Below, in pieces: positions 23,901 through 33,719 of a DNA stretch of 64,000 nucleotides. Made by a program: the position numbers and the translations under genes. Positions within the stretch are counted from its first letter, which is position 1. Every line of letters starts with the position of its first letter. Origin of the DNA: Lycocorax pyrrhopterus obiensis (taxonomy: Eukaryota > Chordata > Aves > Passeriformes > Paradisaeidae). The stretch is from assembly GCA_014706295.1 (NCBI GenBank), contig JACSVZ010000001.1:87232237-87296236 (forward strand). Reading direction: 5' to 3'. The notes beneath the pieces are model-generated. The model saw nothing but the letters and a program-made list of their open reading frames with translations, had not been told where the DNA came from and did not search any database.

Positions 23901-26900
23901 TTTCAGCTGCTATTCCTAATACCTTTGCAATCAAAAGTCAAGGAAGACTTTGTAATCTACTGGCAAGTAAATGCAGGAATGATGTCCCAAATGGCTGGTT
24001 TTCTATCATGTTCCCTTTAGTGCCAGTGGTCCCTCTTTTGCATAAGACAATAATTTATCACTAGTAGCCACCAGTTTTCTCACCATCCATGGATATTTTT
24101 TAAGGGGTTTGTAAAAAGTACCCAAGCAAAGTATCTGTCTCGTATCTGTTCACTTATTTTCACTATAATGTACCTTGCAGGTAGTATGAAGGCTGCCTCT
24201 GAATGTCACTATAAAAGATGATGTGGCTTTACACTGGTTTAATACTCTTAACTACAGCTTCTTATGAAAGATGCCAGGAAACTCTAGACTGAGGTGGAAA
24301 TGCCATGGAAAAAGCCTCTTCCATGAGCACCTGCTAAATGCCTGTGCTGTCCATCCTGGATGTCCTGGTATTCTGGCTCATAGCTCTAAATTTAGTCTTC
24401 AGCCTGCAGGCCCTTTGAGAGTCCTCAGGGAGAGAAGTATTGTGGCTGAGGTGTTCCGAGCTGACTGTAGGACCGGATAACGCTTCCCAGTTTGCTGGAG
24501 TATCTCAGCCTCCAAGTGTGTTGCTGTTCCTGCACTTGTGCACACCTTCAAACAGTGCTTGGTTTCTGCTGATGAAGGGCAGACATGAAGTTGGCTTTGA
24601 TTTGGGCCATTTGTTCACTGTCAGCGTTTCTGTTTCAGAGCTGGGAAAGCGCAGAATTTGGCTCCAGCTAGAGGCAGAAAGCCCAGATTTTGGCACACAG
24701 CTCTTTCAAGGACCATTAAGATTTCTGCTCTTCACACAATGTGGGCACTCATCATTTTGTCCAGACTGCTACAGTGCCAGCCACCATGGGGTCCTCTTCT
24801 GGGCCTTCTCCTGGGCAATCCTGCTTGCGAGATCAGATAATCTTATTTATGTTTCTCTTCCCTTCCAGATGTCAACAGTTGGCTGCTCACCTTCGGGTTC
24901 CAGCTGCACAATGTCATCCCCGGCTACCCCAAGCCTGACATGGATGCAATGGAGCCATCCTATGAGCTAATCCACACACAGATGAAAACCCAAGAATGGG
25001 ACAATAGCAAGGTGATCCATGTAACTCCATACTGTATCTCATGCCCTTATCAGCAAACTATCCATTTGCAATGTTGATTGAAAAACCTCTACCAGCGTGT
25101 TGTGAGATTAAGAGCGAGTCAGACCCCGTTGCAGTATTGAAATCTGACCAAATAATCACATCTTAAGTTCCCTACTGCCATGGTGCTTTTTCCTGTGATA
25201 TTTTATGGTGGTTGCTCAATGAAGTGGTGCGTTAGTGTTTTTCTCCCACAAGAGGCACTGTTATCACATATTGCAGGCTAAATTCAAAGCCTTTGCACTC
25301 AGGATTCTTAGAAATTAAAAAAAAAAACGCAAATCTTGATACAGAATAAGTTTATAAAGATTTTTTTTTGTTGTTCTAGAAACTGATTCAATCTGGTTTA
25401 AAATGTCTTAGACAAGAAGTCCCTCTACTTCCATAGGAAACTGTTCTGCATTGCAGAGAGTCTTACCAGAAAGAATTTTTAGATGGTGTTAAACTTTCAT
25501 TTTACCTGAGTGGGTTTAATCCCATGTAACTGTGTCCTGCTTTCAAAAACAGGCTTGCATCCTAAGCCATTTTGGTAGATGCTGGTGCAAAATTCAGTGA
25601 TAAAGTTGGCAAGAAAAAAGCTTTTGCAGCCCAATCATTTCCCCATCTTCCTGTTGGGAATTACTCAGCTGAAAGATGGAGGCAGCACTGTTAAAGGTTA
25701 GAACACGGGGTCAGGATTTGAGAGCCCTGGGTTAACTCCCATCCCTACTGCTTATCAGTGTATGACCTTGAAAAAGTCACTTACCTCTCAGGATTCTCTT
25801 TCATCTCATAGCCTGATTGTATTCTGGAGTGGCTTTCATCTGTTTAGTCCAAATCCTCTTTAGTCTGAACTCCCACTTGCTATTGCGGTGTGTTCAAACA
25901 TTGCAACAGCAGCGAGGCACCAACGTGCTTGGGGAGATCAGGACACGCTCTCAACATTTGTGCTAATAAAACGATAACAGTAGGCAATAGAATTGGTTCC
26001 ATCTGCCCTCCTAACCTCTCTATCTATGACTTCACTGAAATCTTGATGTCCTGCAGCAGATTCTTGAGGTACACATCTTAAACCAGGAGGTCACATCTCC
26101 TGAACGACAAAAGGTACCACTCAGAGGTACAAACAAATTGCTGTAGATTGATAATAGTCGTGTGTCAGTCCATCATTGGTACTCAGCCTCATAGCCGTGG
26201 TGAAGACAAGTTAAAATGTACCAGCTTCAACAAGAAATTTATATGAAGTGTCACTTAATAATACAGGGGGAACTAAAAAAACTGCCTTTTGCTACCATGA
26301 CTGAGTTGATGCTTGAAAACTATTACAGTGCAGTAACTCAGTTGTGTTTTGGAGCTCAGAGACTCCCTTTTTGTTTCTTATTTCCTTGGATTAAACAATA
26401 AAATGCTAATAAAACAATAACAGAAGTTATTTCTGTAATGAGAGAGAGCCTCAGGATTTTTCTTACTCTCTGAGGTGACACGGTCTCCCTGGGCAAAGCT
26501 GTACAGGAGTAGGCAAACAGGAAAGGCTCATCCAGAGACTGCACAGAAGACCATCTCTGCATTGTTATGTGCAGTAGATAATAACTGTCACAGGACCACC
26601 ACAGAAATTATTATTATTATGGGTGGTGTCATTATATTATTATTTTGTCATTAGTTCGTGTAGGGGGTTTCATTATGTGTATTATAGTGTGTATACATAT
26701 ATACAACTTTTTTATGTGTATTAATAATAGTATCATTATTTGACTTATTGAATAGCCAAGTAACTGGAGTGACAGCTTGAGGTGAAGACTGACCCTTGCT
26801 CATACAGGCAGATAAGCTGGAAATAAAATCAAGGAGAGCCCTCCGTTCCATCTACCCATTTTAGATGAATCTGCCTGAATGAGCAATAAGAAGAAAAGAA

Positions 26901-29900
26901 AATCTCCATGTCCCTCACAGGGTTTTAAAGCCAGAAGCTGCAGTGAGGGCTGTGCAGGGACCTGCTTGTTAAAAGAGGGCTTTATACAGCTGTCATGCTT
27001 CCAGATGAGTCACTTTGCACTCAAATGTTGAACGTGGAATTTAACCATTGCAGGCTGTTTCATATTTTTCCCCTGTGTTTTGACAGCAACAAAACATGAG
27101 CATTTTTATTTCAGTCTACAGTTGCAGGATCATACTGTGATAGCAAGTGGCTCTTAAATGCTCTAGAGCAGGCTTCCCTTGCTTTCTGTCACACCCAGCA
27201 TATTGTAGGCACATATTTGCTTACACCAAATTCATTCACATATGATACCTGAACACATGATCCATTTTCTCCTACGCCTATCCATGCATCCAACACTGAT
27301 GTTTCACATAAAGTTCTGTTCACTTCCAACCCTTCCAGGCATCAATACATGCTCCCAGACCCAGTCCAGCCCTCCTTCCCACTGGTTGTCTATGTATTTA
27401 TTGATGAAGCATGTGGAAGAAAATACAAATTTCTGAAAATTTCACATAGGAAATGACAAAATTAAACCAAGGTAAATGGAAGAATAGGAAACATTTTCAG
27501 GTAATAAGACTGATAAAACTGTAAAATGGTCTTGCAGAGCATACAGAGTAAGCTCTACATCTTTTGTCATTTAAAAGTAGCCTGGACAGAGCATTAATCA
27601 CTGAATGATACACCACAACTTTCTCATCTCCATGTCTTCTGATCCCCAGTTTCTCTGGGTCACATACCTCCTTGTGATAGACCAAAGTATGTTTGAGCTG
27701 CTCCACTGGCTTTGCTGATCAAAGCTATGGTCCAGCAGACCGAGTCTGTTCTTTTATCAGAGAGGAACAACTAACAGGAGCACAAGGGCAAAGCAACTAA
27801 TGCCCATAAATGGCTGCTTCGTCTCTCTTCAGAGTGCATAACCAGAGGGCCCTAGCATCTCCTTCCAAAACATTTTTGGTATTTGCCTTGCAGGTCTGGA
27901 AGACAGGAGAGATAATTCTGACTTTGAGCATCCACCACCTCAAAAACAGCTAGCATGTCATAAACCTTGTACTAACCCCCTGAAGCTCTGAAGTGACATT
28001 TAAAATCCAATACTCCATTGTGCAGCACTTCTCCCCCCACCTCCCCCCCCTCTCCCCACGACTGTGAGGCTGTCACTAAATTGTTTGTTGAACAAGTTCA
28101 GTGTTATTGGCCACTGGGGGACTCTGGGTGACCTCTGGCATATTGTGGAACTGCTGCACCTGAATCCAATTTCTCTTCTGTTTTTTTGTTGGAGTTTTTT
28201 TTCCCCTTCCTTTTTGTCTTGTTGAGCTGTCAGGTAATTGTTGGAGCCAGAACAACTCTATTTCCAGGGAGGGGTGTTTTGGAGTCAGCACTTGTATCAT
28301 TATCTACATCCTGTTATAACTACACTTCTCCATCCCATGGGCACTGTCTTCAGGAAGGGTCCTGTAGTAGCGCCTGTTACAGGCTTCGCTGGAGGAATAG
28401 TTTTTGGCGTCCCCTCTGGAGCAGCATTTTGGAGGCAAGAGCTGCTCTGGGATGCTCAGCCAGGCAGTGAGCTATAGGGCTGTGCTTTCTGGCAGAGCTT
28501 CTTCCAAGGACAGTCTGTTTGAGAGACAGGCTCTGCTAGTGTTCATCATCCAGGGAAGGCATCCTGACATTGCAGGTGCTTTGGCCTGGGCTTGGACCAT
28601 CACACTGTCTGCATGTCTGTCCATCAGCCCCCAGTTATGTTTTACAAATGTAGTGGTCAGTTTTCAAAGGATCTAATGCAGGGAAGGGAGTTGAAGTCTC
28701 AAAGACATTAAGCTCTTGAGGCTTTATGAAAATAAATGAGCAATATGATAAGTCATGAGCAAGAGAAGGAGGCAAATCCTCTCACTTCTCCACACTTGAA
28801 ATCTGCTTCATGAACCCAACTTCGTTATCCCCCTACAGCTGTGTACGGTGGTGGGGTGGAGGAGAGACCTCTCCCCTAAACCCTTTAGTTAGTGCTCCTG
28901 TTTGGCTCATTCCCAGCCAGGCAGCATCCAGAGCACTGGCCTTGCTGGCTCATGGCTCACCTCTGCTGCCCCACACGTCGCCTCTTGGCCAACCCGCCTG
29001 CGGTGCGGCCATGCTGGTGGGCACATCCGAACGGAGACTTGTCTCCTGGTGATAGCCACGGGGAATATAGGGAGGAGGCTGATGGCTGAACAATGGCTTT
29101 GTTAACAAAGAGCTAGAGGGTAAATGAAAAGGGGGCTTATAAAAAAGTGAGAGAGCAACTTTTTACACTGGTGAATAGGAATAGGTCAAGGGGAACAATT
29201 TTAAATTAAAACAGTAGAGGTTAGATGTTAGATGTTAGAAAGAAATTGTGTACCCAGAGAGTAGTGAGGCACTGGAACAGGTTGCCCAGACAAGATATGG
29301 ATACCCCATCCCTGGGACGGTTCAAGGCCAGGCTGGATGAGGCTTTGGGCAGCCTGGTCTAGCGAGTGGCATCCCTGCCCATGGTGGGTGGGTTAGAAGA
29401 TCGTCCTTTAGGTCTCTTACAGACCAAGCCTTTCTGTGATTCTATGATAAATAGGAAGGAGTTAAAAATGAATCATGTATCAGAGAAAATCGTTAACTTC
29501 CAAACCTTTTGGAGAAAGTAGCTTTCTGCATTGTAAGCCATATGGTGTAAGAGAAACACCTATCTGTCTATAATGGCACAAGGATAGAAAGAAACTTGGA
29601 AACATGTTCACGTATTTCACATCTTGGATCCTTGATGGGAAATTAAAGCTTTCAGTCTCACACTGGAAGGCGGTATTTAAAAACAACAGATGATAGGATC
29701 TGGCGATGGTATTTCAAATCCTCAAGAGGTGCCGGCAAAATGCAAGAGGCTATTCAGAGATCCCGGTAATGTGCCACTCTCCTGAGCTTTGTGCAGCAGA
29801 GAACAAATGATGAAGGTCGTTCTCTTCTCTCCAAAGGGTTGTTACTAGATAAAGTGAAATGTCACCTAAGGACATCTGATTAAAAAAGACTGTGAGGAAA

Positions 29901-32900
29901 AACAAACCCAGCATATTTGTCACTCACATCGAGCAACAAATATTGGAATAAAATAGCAATGAATTACCTTCTTTCTTCTGTAAAACTGGTTTATAGATGC
30001 CTTGGTTTACAGTTGCTAAAAGCAGCAGCATTTTTGAGAGAATAGCACATGCCACTGCAGCTTTGGATGGAAATTTTCTGTTTCTTTTCCTTTCCAGTTC
30101 ATTGAAATGAGTTCTAAGATTAAACAGAAATGGTAATTTCAAAGTCAGGGATACACTGCCTCTTTGAACTACGTATAATCTGTTTGCCTCCACCCTCTTT
30201 ATATTCACAGCACAGCATACACGCTGGCTGTGCTCTGGTTTGCTTGAATTTGTTGGTTGGGGTTTTTTTTCTGTTAGATGTGTTTGCTTTTCCTTTTAAA
30301 AGAGTGCTGTTCCCAAATACACTCTTTTATCAAAGAAATGCACTCCAAAAAGTCATTTCAAAGTCATCCTGGTCTTGTTTTCAAGGTAACAGAGATGCAT
30401 TTAGTTATTGAAATAGTTGATAGCTAATACTTTGAGCAGCCTGGTGTAGTGGAAGGTGTCCCTGCCTGTGGCAGAAGGTTTGGAACTACATGATCTTTAA
30501 GGTCCCTTCCAGCCCAAACCAGTCTGTGATTCTAAGTGATGGTGAATGTTCAGCATTACAGCTTTGCACATCTCATTTCCTACTTCCCTATGTGAAAAAA
30601 AGATGGGGAGAGCCCAGAAGTAACCAGTCCTCAATAGAAAACCCTTTGGTTGCACTTTTGTTCTTGATTAAGGCACCTAAAGGTAGGTCTTTGCCTGTGA
30701 ATTTAGTATCTGGTGATGTCCAGATCCACTGGTTTGTTGGGGCAACCTAATTTGGAGGCACTCATAGAGGATCTTTACCTAATAATGTGCTCATAATTGA
30801 AAACACACGAGTTCCTGCAGCTCATCAGGAATAAGGTGATGGAGACAAAAGTGAAGGGGAACAGGGGCAATTTCTGATAGGTATTATTTGCCTGTGCCCA
30901 GTACTGCCTGACCTCCCCAAGCTCCCTTCCCCAAGGTGATAATCAGTGGATGGTGCAATTAATTCCAGGGACTCTTTATCACTCACCTGCTGGTCAACAG
31001 GGTGGTGTATATATAGATGGTGATACATAAGTGATCACAGGACATAGCAATATAGCACAGAAGAACTGATTTACATCCTTGAGTGAGTGGTGATTTGGTG
31101 TGAGTGCTGAGAGATGCCTTTTCCCATCACTGGTAAACGTTACTGAGGCAAGTTGGAGGGCAACCTGACATACAAAGTGGTAAAGGGACCACCTAACATC
31201 AACCCGTGTGAGATACATCTGAGAAGAAGAACTCTCCATTTAAACCTCTTTGAAGAGGAAGTAGCTAATTACCAAGGCTGTGCACTGCACACTTGTTTAG
31301 AACAGTAAGTGTTTCATGGAGCCTGGAAGCCTAATTGTTCCATGTCCATCATCGCTGACATCTACATTAATTACGTCCATTTTTTGCATAATTAGAGCAC
31401 TTGTGCAATTGGCAGAGAAGCTGGGCTCGGTTCCCTATCAGTCTGTTAATTATATTGCTCTCTGGGTGGTGTGTGAGATGCCCCACAGGCAGGATGGAGA
31501 AAACCAGAAAGAGCTCCTTTTTCATAGGAGACTGGTTCCTGCTCCACCTGCTATGCCGTCAATCAAAAAGGGAAAAGGAGAAGGTACACGAGCCTGCTCA
31601 GCACTTTGAATAAAAGTAATTTCTGTAAATTTTAGTGTTTTACAACCCAAAATGTGCTCCTGAAGTTGTGTTCCTCTATTCCCTTACAGTTTTCTCTTTT
31701 TTCAGTCAAAACTGCTCATAACTTCTGAGCGAGTTGCAATGCTCAATCCTTTATTTTATGTTTTTTAATACCATATGAATCTTCCCTGCAAATGGCCACC
31801 ATGGAAATGAGGGTTTATTTCACTTCCCTCGCCATGTTACAAGTCTTGTTTGAGAAGGCCACACTGAAATGCCTGCATCATCTGAATTGTCTTCTTGCAC
31901 CCAGGATGTGAGCCTTTAGGTCATGGACAGTTTAAGGCAATATACTTCATGGGTGCTAAATTTCCTCAAAATAATTGGAATGGAGCAAACTTTGTAGCTT
32001 ATATTTAATCCTGGGTGTCATTACATTACTGAACTGAGCCGTTGGCACTGCCAGGAGAGTTTTGTCATAGAATCCTCTTGCTTTTGTGAAATTTGAGCAA
32101 ATAATTGTTCGCGAACAGGAGTCTGTAAGAAGCCAGTGTTGCCATGAATTGATGAGAGCATTTCCAGAGCATTTTGCAGTAATGATGAGCTGCTGACTCG
32201 CTGTGTGCTTGCTCCATTATACACTAGCAGCAGAAGTGACTTTGTATTGCACCTGACTGCAAATGATCTGGGCTGTTGTCTCTCAGCAGTTTTGCTTCAA
32301 TATAAGCCAAAACTTGAGCATCAGGTGTGGTTGGCCTTAGCTCAGGGAGCCTACAAATTGTAGAGGGTTTGCAGGAAATGGGTTTTGAATTTAATGCCTT
32401 CCTTGAGTTTTGAACAACCTGCTTTGGCCAGGCTGAAATGGAATACAGAGGGGTTATGGCCACTTTGAGGGTCATACAGGTCATGCAGGGCCTTTGAAGG
32501 CAGTACAAGGAGTTACAAAGTGGAGTTAAAATAGAAGAAACTTTTACAAATATTGCCACACTTCACAGAAAATCTGAAAGCATTTGGTAAAGCATCATGG
32601 CCACAACATGAATTGTGTCTTACATGCAGAAGAACACTGAAATACAACCTAAAAATATGTGTCCAAATTCAACTCTCACACCGCTGAGGCAAAAAATCTT
32701 TTTCTACCTCTACATCCTTCAGTCTATGAGATTAAATACAGTTCAGTTTACAGAAACAATGAGCATTAGGGGGACAACACATCTCTTTCATTAAAAAGAA
32801 TTAAAATTCTGAAAAGATGTGATAAGGGGGAAAAAAATAATGGAGCTCCTCACTACATGTTTCCAGTATGTTCTCCTGCTCTCCAGCATCCTAATAATGC

Positions 32901-33719
32901 CTTTGGGTCATCAGGTTTCTCTTTCTAATATGTCTTTCTCTTCTTTCTCTCCCTGCTCAGTCCATTTTGGGTGTCCAATGTGAAGTGCAGAAGCAGCTGA
33001 AGGCCTTTGTCACCCTGGAGCGCTTTGAACAAATCTACAGCTCCAGCATCGCTGGGTGCCAGCACGTCAAGAAGAACAAGAACTTTGCTTCTGGAGGCTC
33101 CATTTTTGGCAAGGGCGTCAAGTTCGCCATGAAGGATGGACGCGTGGCCACTGACATCATCAGCGTGGCCAACGAGGATGGCCGGAGGATCGCAGCCATC
33201 CTGAACAATGCCCTCTACCTGGAGAACTTACACTTCACCATCGACGGGGTGGACACGCACTATTTCATTAAGCAGGGGCCGTCGGAGGGCGACCTGTCCA
33301 TCCTGGGCCTCAGCGGCGGGCGGAGGACCCTGGAGAATGGCGTGAATGTGACAGTGTCCCAGATCAACACAGTGCTGAGTGGGAGGACTAGACGCTACAC
33401 GGACATCCAGCTCCAGTACGGTGCACTGTGTCTAAACACGCGCTACGGGACCACCTTGGATGAGGAGAAGGCACGTGTCCTGGAGCTGGCCCGGCAGCGC
33501 GCTGTCACCCAAGCTTGGTCCCGGGAACAGCAGAGACTGCGGGATGGGGAGGAGGGTATTCGCTCGTGGACAGAAGGGGAGAAGCAACAAGTGCTAAACA
33601 CGGGCCGGGTACAGGGCTACGATGGCTATTTTGTGATCTCAGTGGAGCAGTACCCCGAACTCTCAGACAGCGCCAACAACATCCACTTCATGCGACAGAG
33701 CGAAATGGGCAGAAGGTGA
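5796..33719 (+). CDS. TENM4: Teneurin-4, C-terminal part (six exons, 5' end outside window)
   Basis: Teneurins are single-pass type II membrane proteins. Their large extracellular part mediates trans-synaptic and cell-cell adhesion, with latrophilins and other teneurins as known partners. Joining 5796-5968, 9463-9698, 16015-16311, 17498-19112, 24869-25011 and 32961-33719 gives 1,073 uninterrupted codons ending in TGA. The order is YD repeats, RHS core, linker, toxin-like domain and TCAP peptide. Paralogue 4 is chosen because the C-terminus reads [18 protein letters not shown] and the exons match TENM4 as I remember it better than TENM1-3. The N-terminal cytoplasmic region, transmembrane helix, EGF repeats, NHL propeller and first YD repeats must lie upstream of the window. 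Intron phases in order are 2 (entering the first exon here), 1, 0, 0, 1, 0. The frame is intact, so this is a functional gene rather than a retrocopy. Confidence 0.96.
7276..7356. repeat. 81-nt inverted repeat / long hairpin in intron
   Basis: TGACAAAATTGACTGTGG (7276-7293) pairs with CCACAGTCAATTCTGTCA (7339-7356) at 17 of 18 positions. Inside this, three G-U-type pairs (7294-7296 with 7336-7338), ATTAT with ATAAT (7299-7303 with 7330-7334) and ACT with AGT (7306-7308 with 7324-7326) extend the stem to a 15-nt loop at 7309-7323. The size and shape resemble a microRNA precursor or the hairpin of an ancient MITE-like or Eulor-like repeat. I do not recognise it as a named element. Confidence 0.8.
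9427..9446 (+). repeat. 10-bp perfect tandem duplication near a branch point
   Basis: AGCAAAGATC occurs twice back to back, ending 16 nt before the exon at 9463. It overlaps the region where the branch point and the start of the pyrimidine tract would be expected. Confidence 0.85.
9463..9698 (+). CDS. TENM4: TENM4 coding exon 2 of 6 in window (YD shell)
   Basis: The acceptor is CTTTTCTGTGTTCAG and the donor is AGG|GTAAGT, a strong consensus site. Two bases complete the aspartate split with the previous exon, then the frame reads [16 protein letters not shown] through to [11 protein letters not shown]. The exon ends in phase 0. It carries an NVT sequon (KRNVTLP). A perfect 10-bp tandem duplication lies in the branch-point zone just upstream (9427-9446). 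Confidence 0.96.
10112..10512 (+). mobile_element. CR1 LINE 3' fragment, sense
   Basis: It starts within the C-terminal coding part of CR1 (CAGGCTGAGAGAGCTGGGTT, then CTGAAGAAAAGGAGGCTC). It runs through GAAATTCTTTACTGTGAGGG and CATCCCTGGAAGTGTTCAAG to the 3' tail ATGATTCTATGA. It is 5'-truncated and moderately diverged. Confidence 0.93.
11326..11370 (+). repeat. (TTTTA)4(TTTCA)4(TTTTA)1 pentamer tract
   Basis: The units are perfect: TTTTA four times at 11326-11345, TTTCA four times at 11346-11365, then TTTTA at 11366-11370. The tract is intronic and short. Confidence 0.95.
14768..14936 (-). mobile_element. CR1 LINE 3' tail fragment, antisense
   Basis: The minus-strand tail appears as CACAGAACTATACAATCAGA, followed by AAAAAGACCTCCTAAGATCA, CAAGTCCAACCATGC and CCACTAAACCATGTCC, all typical antisense CR1 blocks. 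It is diverged and truncated. Confidence 0.85.
16015..16311 (+). CDS. TENM4: TENM4 coding exon 3 of 6 in window (YD shell)
   Basis: This exon is exactly 99 codons and phase 0 at both ends. The acceptor is TCTTTTTCCTGTAG and the donor is AAG|GTAAGA. It encodes several YD-type repeats, including [20 protein letters not shown] and [10 protein letters not shown], and an NVT sequon in NGVNVTYSP. Because it is phase-symmetrical, skipping it would keep the reading frame and delete 99 residues of the YD barrel. There is no evidence here that this happens. Confidence 0.96.
16312..17497 (+). other. TENM4: TENM4 intron between window exons 3 and 4
   Basis: This is a short 1.2-kb intron with phase 0 borders. 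I see no repeat or RNA gene, only a short A-run near 17031-17041. Reading through from exon 3 meets a stop within about 31 codons. Confidence 0.85.
17498..19112 (+). CDS. TENM4: TENM4 large YD-repeat/RHS-core exon
   Basis: This 1,615-bp exon opens after CTTCTCCCCATCCAG with [16 protein letters not shown] and ends one base into a codon at ACA G|GTAAGA. It encodes 538 codons of the YD shell with many Y-D/G-R repeats ([30 protein letters not shown]). The RHS core signature follows near the end: [19 protein letters not shown] and then GRWTSPDHD at about 18955-19005. In teneurin structures this core seals the barrel and the chain then runs inside it. Sequons include NAS at 17657, NET, NTT and NHS. 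A single very long exon here is usual for vertebrate teneurins. Confidence 0.97.
19166..19711 (-). mobile_element. Solo LTR of an avian endogenous retrovirus (ERVL-like), antisense
   Basis: Read on the minus strand, the element begins TGTACTGGTTTTGGCAAGG and passes through AAGGAGTTGGGAGGGGACAC, TATTAAACTCTCTTTATCTC and AACCCATGGGTTTCC. It ends GGGGTTAGACCATGATG. These match, in order, a common neoavian LTR family as I remember it. It is flanked by a perfect 5-bp direct repeat ATAGG (19161-19165 and 19712-19716), the target-site length usual for ERVL. The terminal CA has decayed to TG. There is no internal viral region, so it is a solo LTR left by recombination. Confidence 0.85.
20353..20985 (-). 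mobile_element. CR1 LINE 3' part with residual ORF2 C-terminus, antisense
   Basis: The tail GAATCATAGAATCATTTAG lies at the left end. On the minus strand an uninterrupted 183-codon frame (20974 to 20423) encodes the C-terminal part of CR1 ORF2, with [37 protein letters not shown] and [22 protein letters not shown] motifs. This is the region after the reverse transcriptase. It is 5'-truncated, so it cannot move by itself, but it carries fewer disabling changes than the other copies here. Confidence 0.93.
24869..25011 (+). CDS. TENM4: TENM4 penultimate exon (linker after the RHS core)
   Basis: The acceptor is TTTCTCTTCCCTTCCAG. Two bases complete the aspartate begun in the large exon, then the frame reads [19 protein letters not shown] to QEWDNSK. 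It encodes the internal linker that threads out of the YD shell toward the C-terminal domains. The donor is AAG|GTGATC, which lacks the usual G at +5 and is the weakest of the donors here. Reading on without splicing adds 21 in-frame codons before TGA at 25075-25077. The exon is not phase-symmetrical, so skipping it would frameshift the last exon. Confidence 0.95.
29127..29452 (+). mobile_element. CR1 LINE 3' fragment, sense
   Basis: The order is GGGGGCTTATAAAAAAGTGA, then a TTTTTACACTGGTGAATAGG-type block, GAGGCACTGGAACAGGTTGC, CATCCCTGGGACGGTTCAAG, and the tail TTTCTGTGATTCTATGAT. There is a small internal triplication of TTAGATG near 29219-29236. Confidence 0.92.
30431..30536 (+). mobile_element. 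CR1 LINE 3' tail, sense, severely truncated
   Basis: Only the terminal segment remains: TTTGAGCAGCCTGGTGTAGT, GGAAGGTGTCCCTGCC, CATGATCTTTAAGGTCCC and CTGTGATTCTAAG. Confidence 0.9.
32961..33719 (+). CDS. TENM4: TENM4 terminal coding exon (ABD-like, Tox-GHH-like and TCAP)
   Basis: The exon follows a long pyrimidine tract ending CCCTGCTCAG and encodes 252 codons plus TGA at 33717-33719. It begins [16 protein letters not shown] (antibiotic-binding-like domain). Next comes the toxin-like Tox-GHH module, seen in [30 protein letters not shown] and [17 protein letters not shown], then the arginine-rich helix [18 protein letters not shown] and TCAP-4. In animals the Tox-GHH fold is an exapted relative of bacterial toxin tails. 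Here it is part of an adhesion receptor, though nuclease-like activity has been reported for some chicken teneurins. RTRR at 33384-33395 could suit a proprotein convertase. An NVT sequon is present. Local GC and CpG are visibly higher than in the flanks. Confidence 0.97.
   Translation, partial: SILGVQCEVQKQLKAFVTLERFEQIYSSSIAGCQHVKKNKNFASGGSIFGKGVKFAMKDGRVATDIISVANEDGRRIAAILNNALYLENLHFTIDGVDTHYFIKQGPSEGDLSILGLSGGRRTLENGVNVTVSQINTVLSGRTRRYTDIQLQYGALCLNTRYGTTLDEEKARVLELARQRAVTQAWSREQQRLRDGEEGIRSWTEGEKQQVLNTGRVQGYDGYFVISVEQYPELSDSANNIHFMRQSEMGRR
33585..33707 (+). other. TENM4: TCAP-4: teneurin C-terminal associated peptide region
   Basis: Forty-one codons run from QQVLNTGRV to RQSEM and are followed directly by G-R-R and the stop. 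The glycine plus dibasic pair is the classic signal for C-terminal amidation. TCAPs are distantly CRF-like bioactive peptides described at the ends of vertebrate teneurins. The N-terminal boundary (after EGEK, before QQ) is placed by analogy with published TCAPs and is not marked by a dibasic pair here. Processing of this copy is inference. Confidence 0.8.

Larger units (their letters stand above)
19113..24868 (+). other. TENM4: TENM4 intron between window exons 4 and 5
   Basis: This intron holds an antisense solo LTR beginning 53 bp after the donor (19166-19711) and an antisense CR1 (20353-20985). Sequence at about 21030-21145 may be a further repeat remnant. There is a T25 run (22822-22846) and a C11 run (22934-22944). 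I see nothing else. Confidence 0.85.
25012..32960 (+). other. TENM4: TENM4 terminal intron
   Basis: This is the largest complete intron in the window, about 7.9 kb and phase 0. It contains sense CR1 tails at 29127-29452 and 30431-30536. TAT/ATT-rich low-complexity sequence lies near 26605-26740, and a C-rich run near 28030-28060. AATAAA motifs occur near 25972 and 26396-26415 and could serve intronic polyadenylation. No additional exon is recognisable. Confidence 0.85.
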
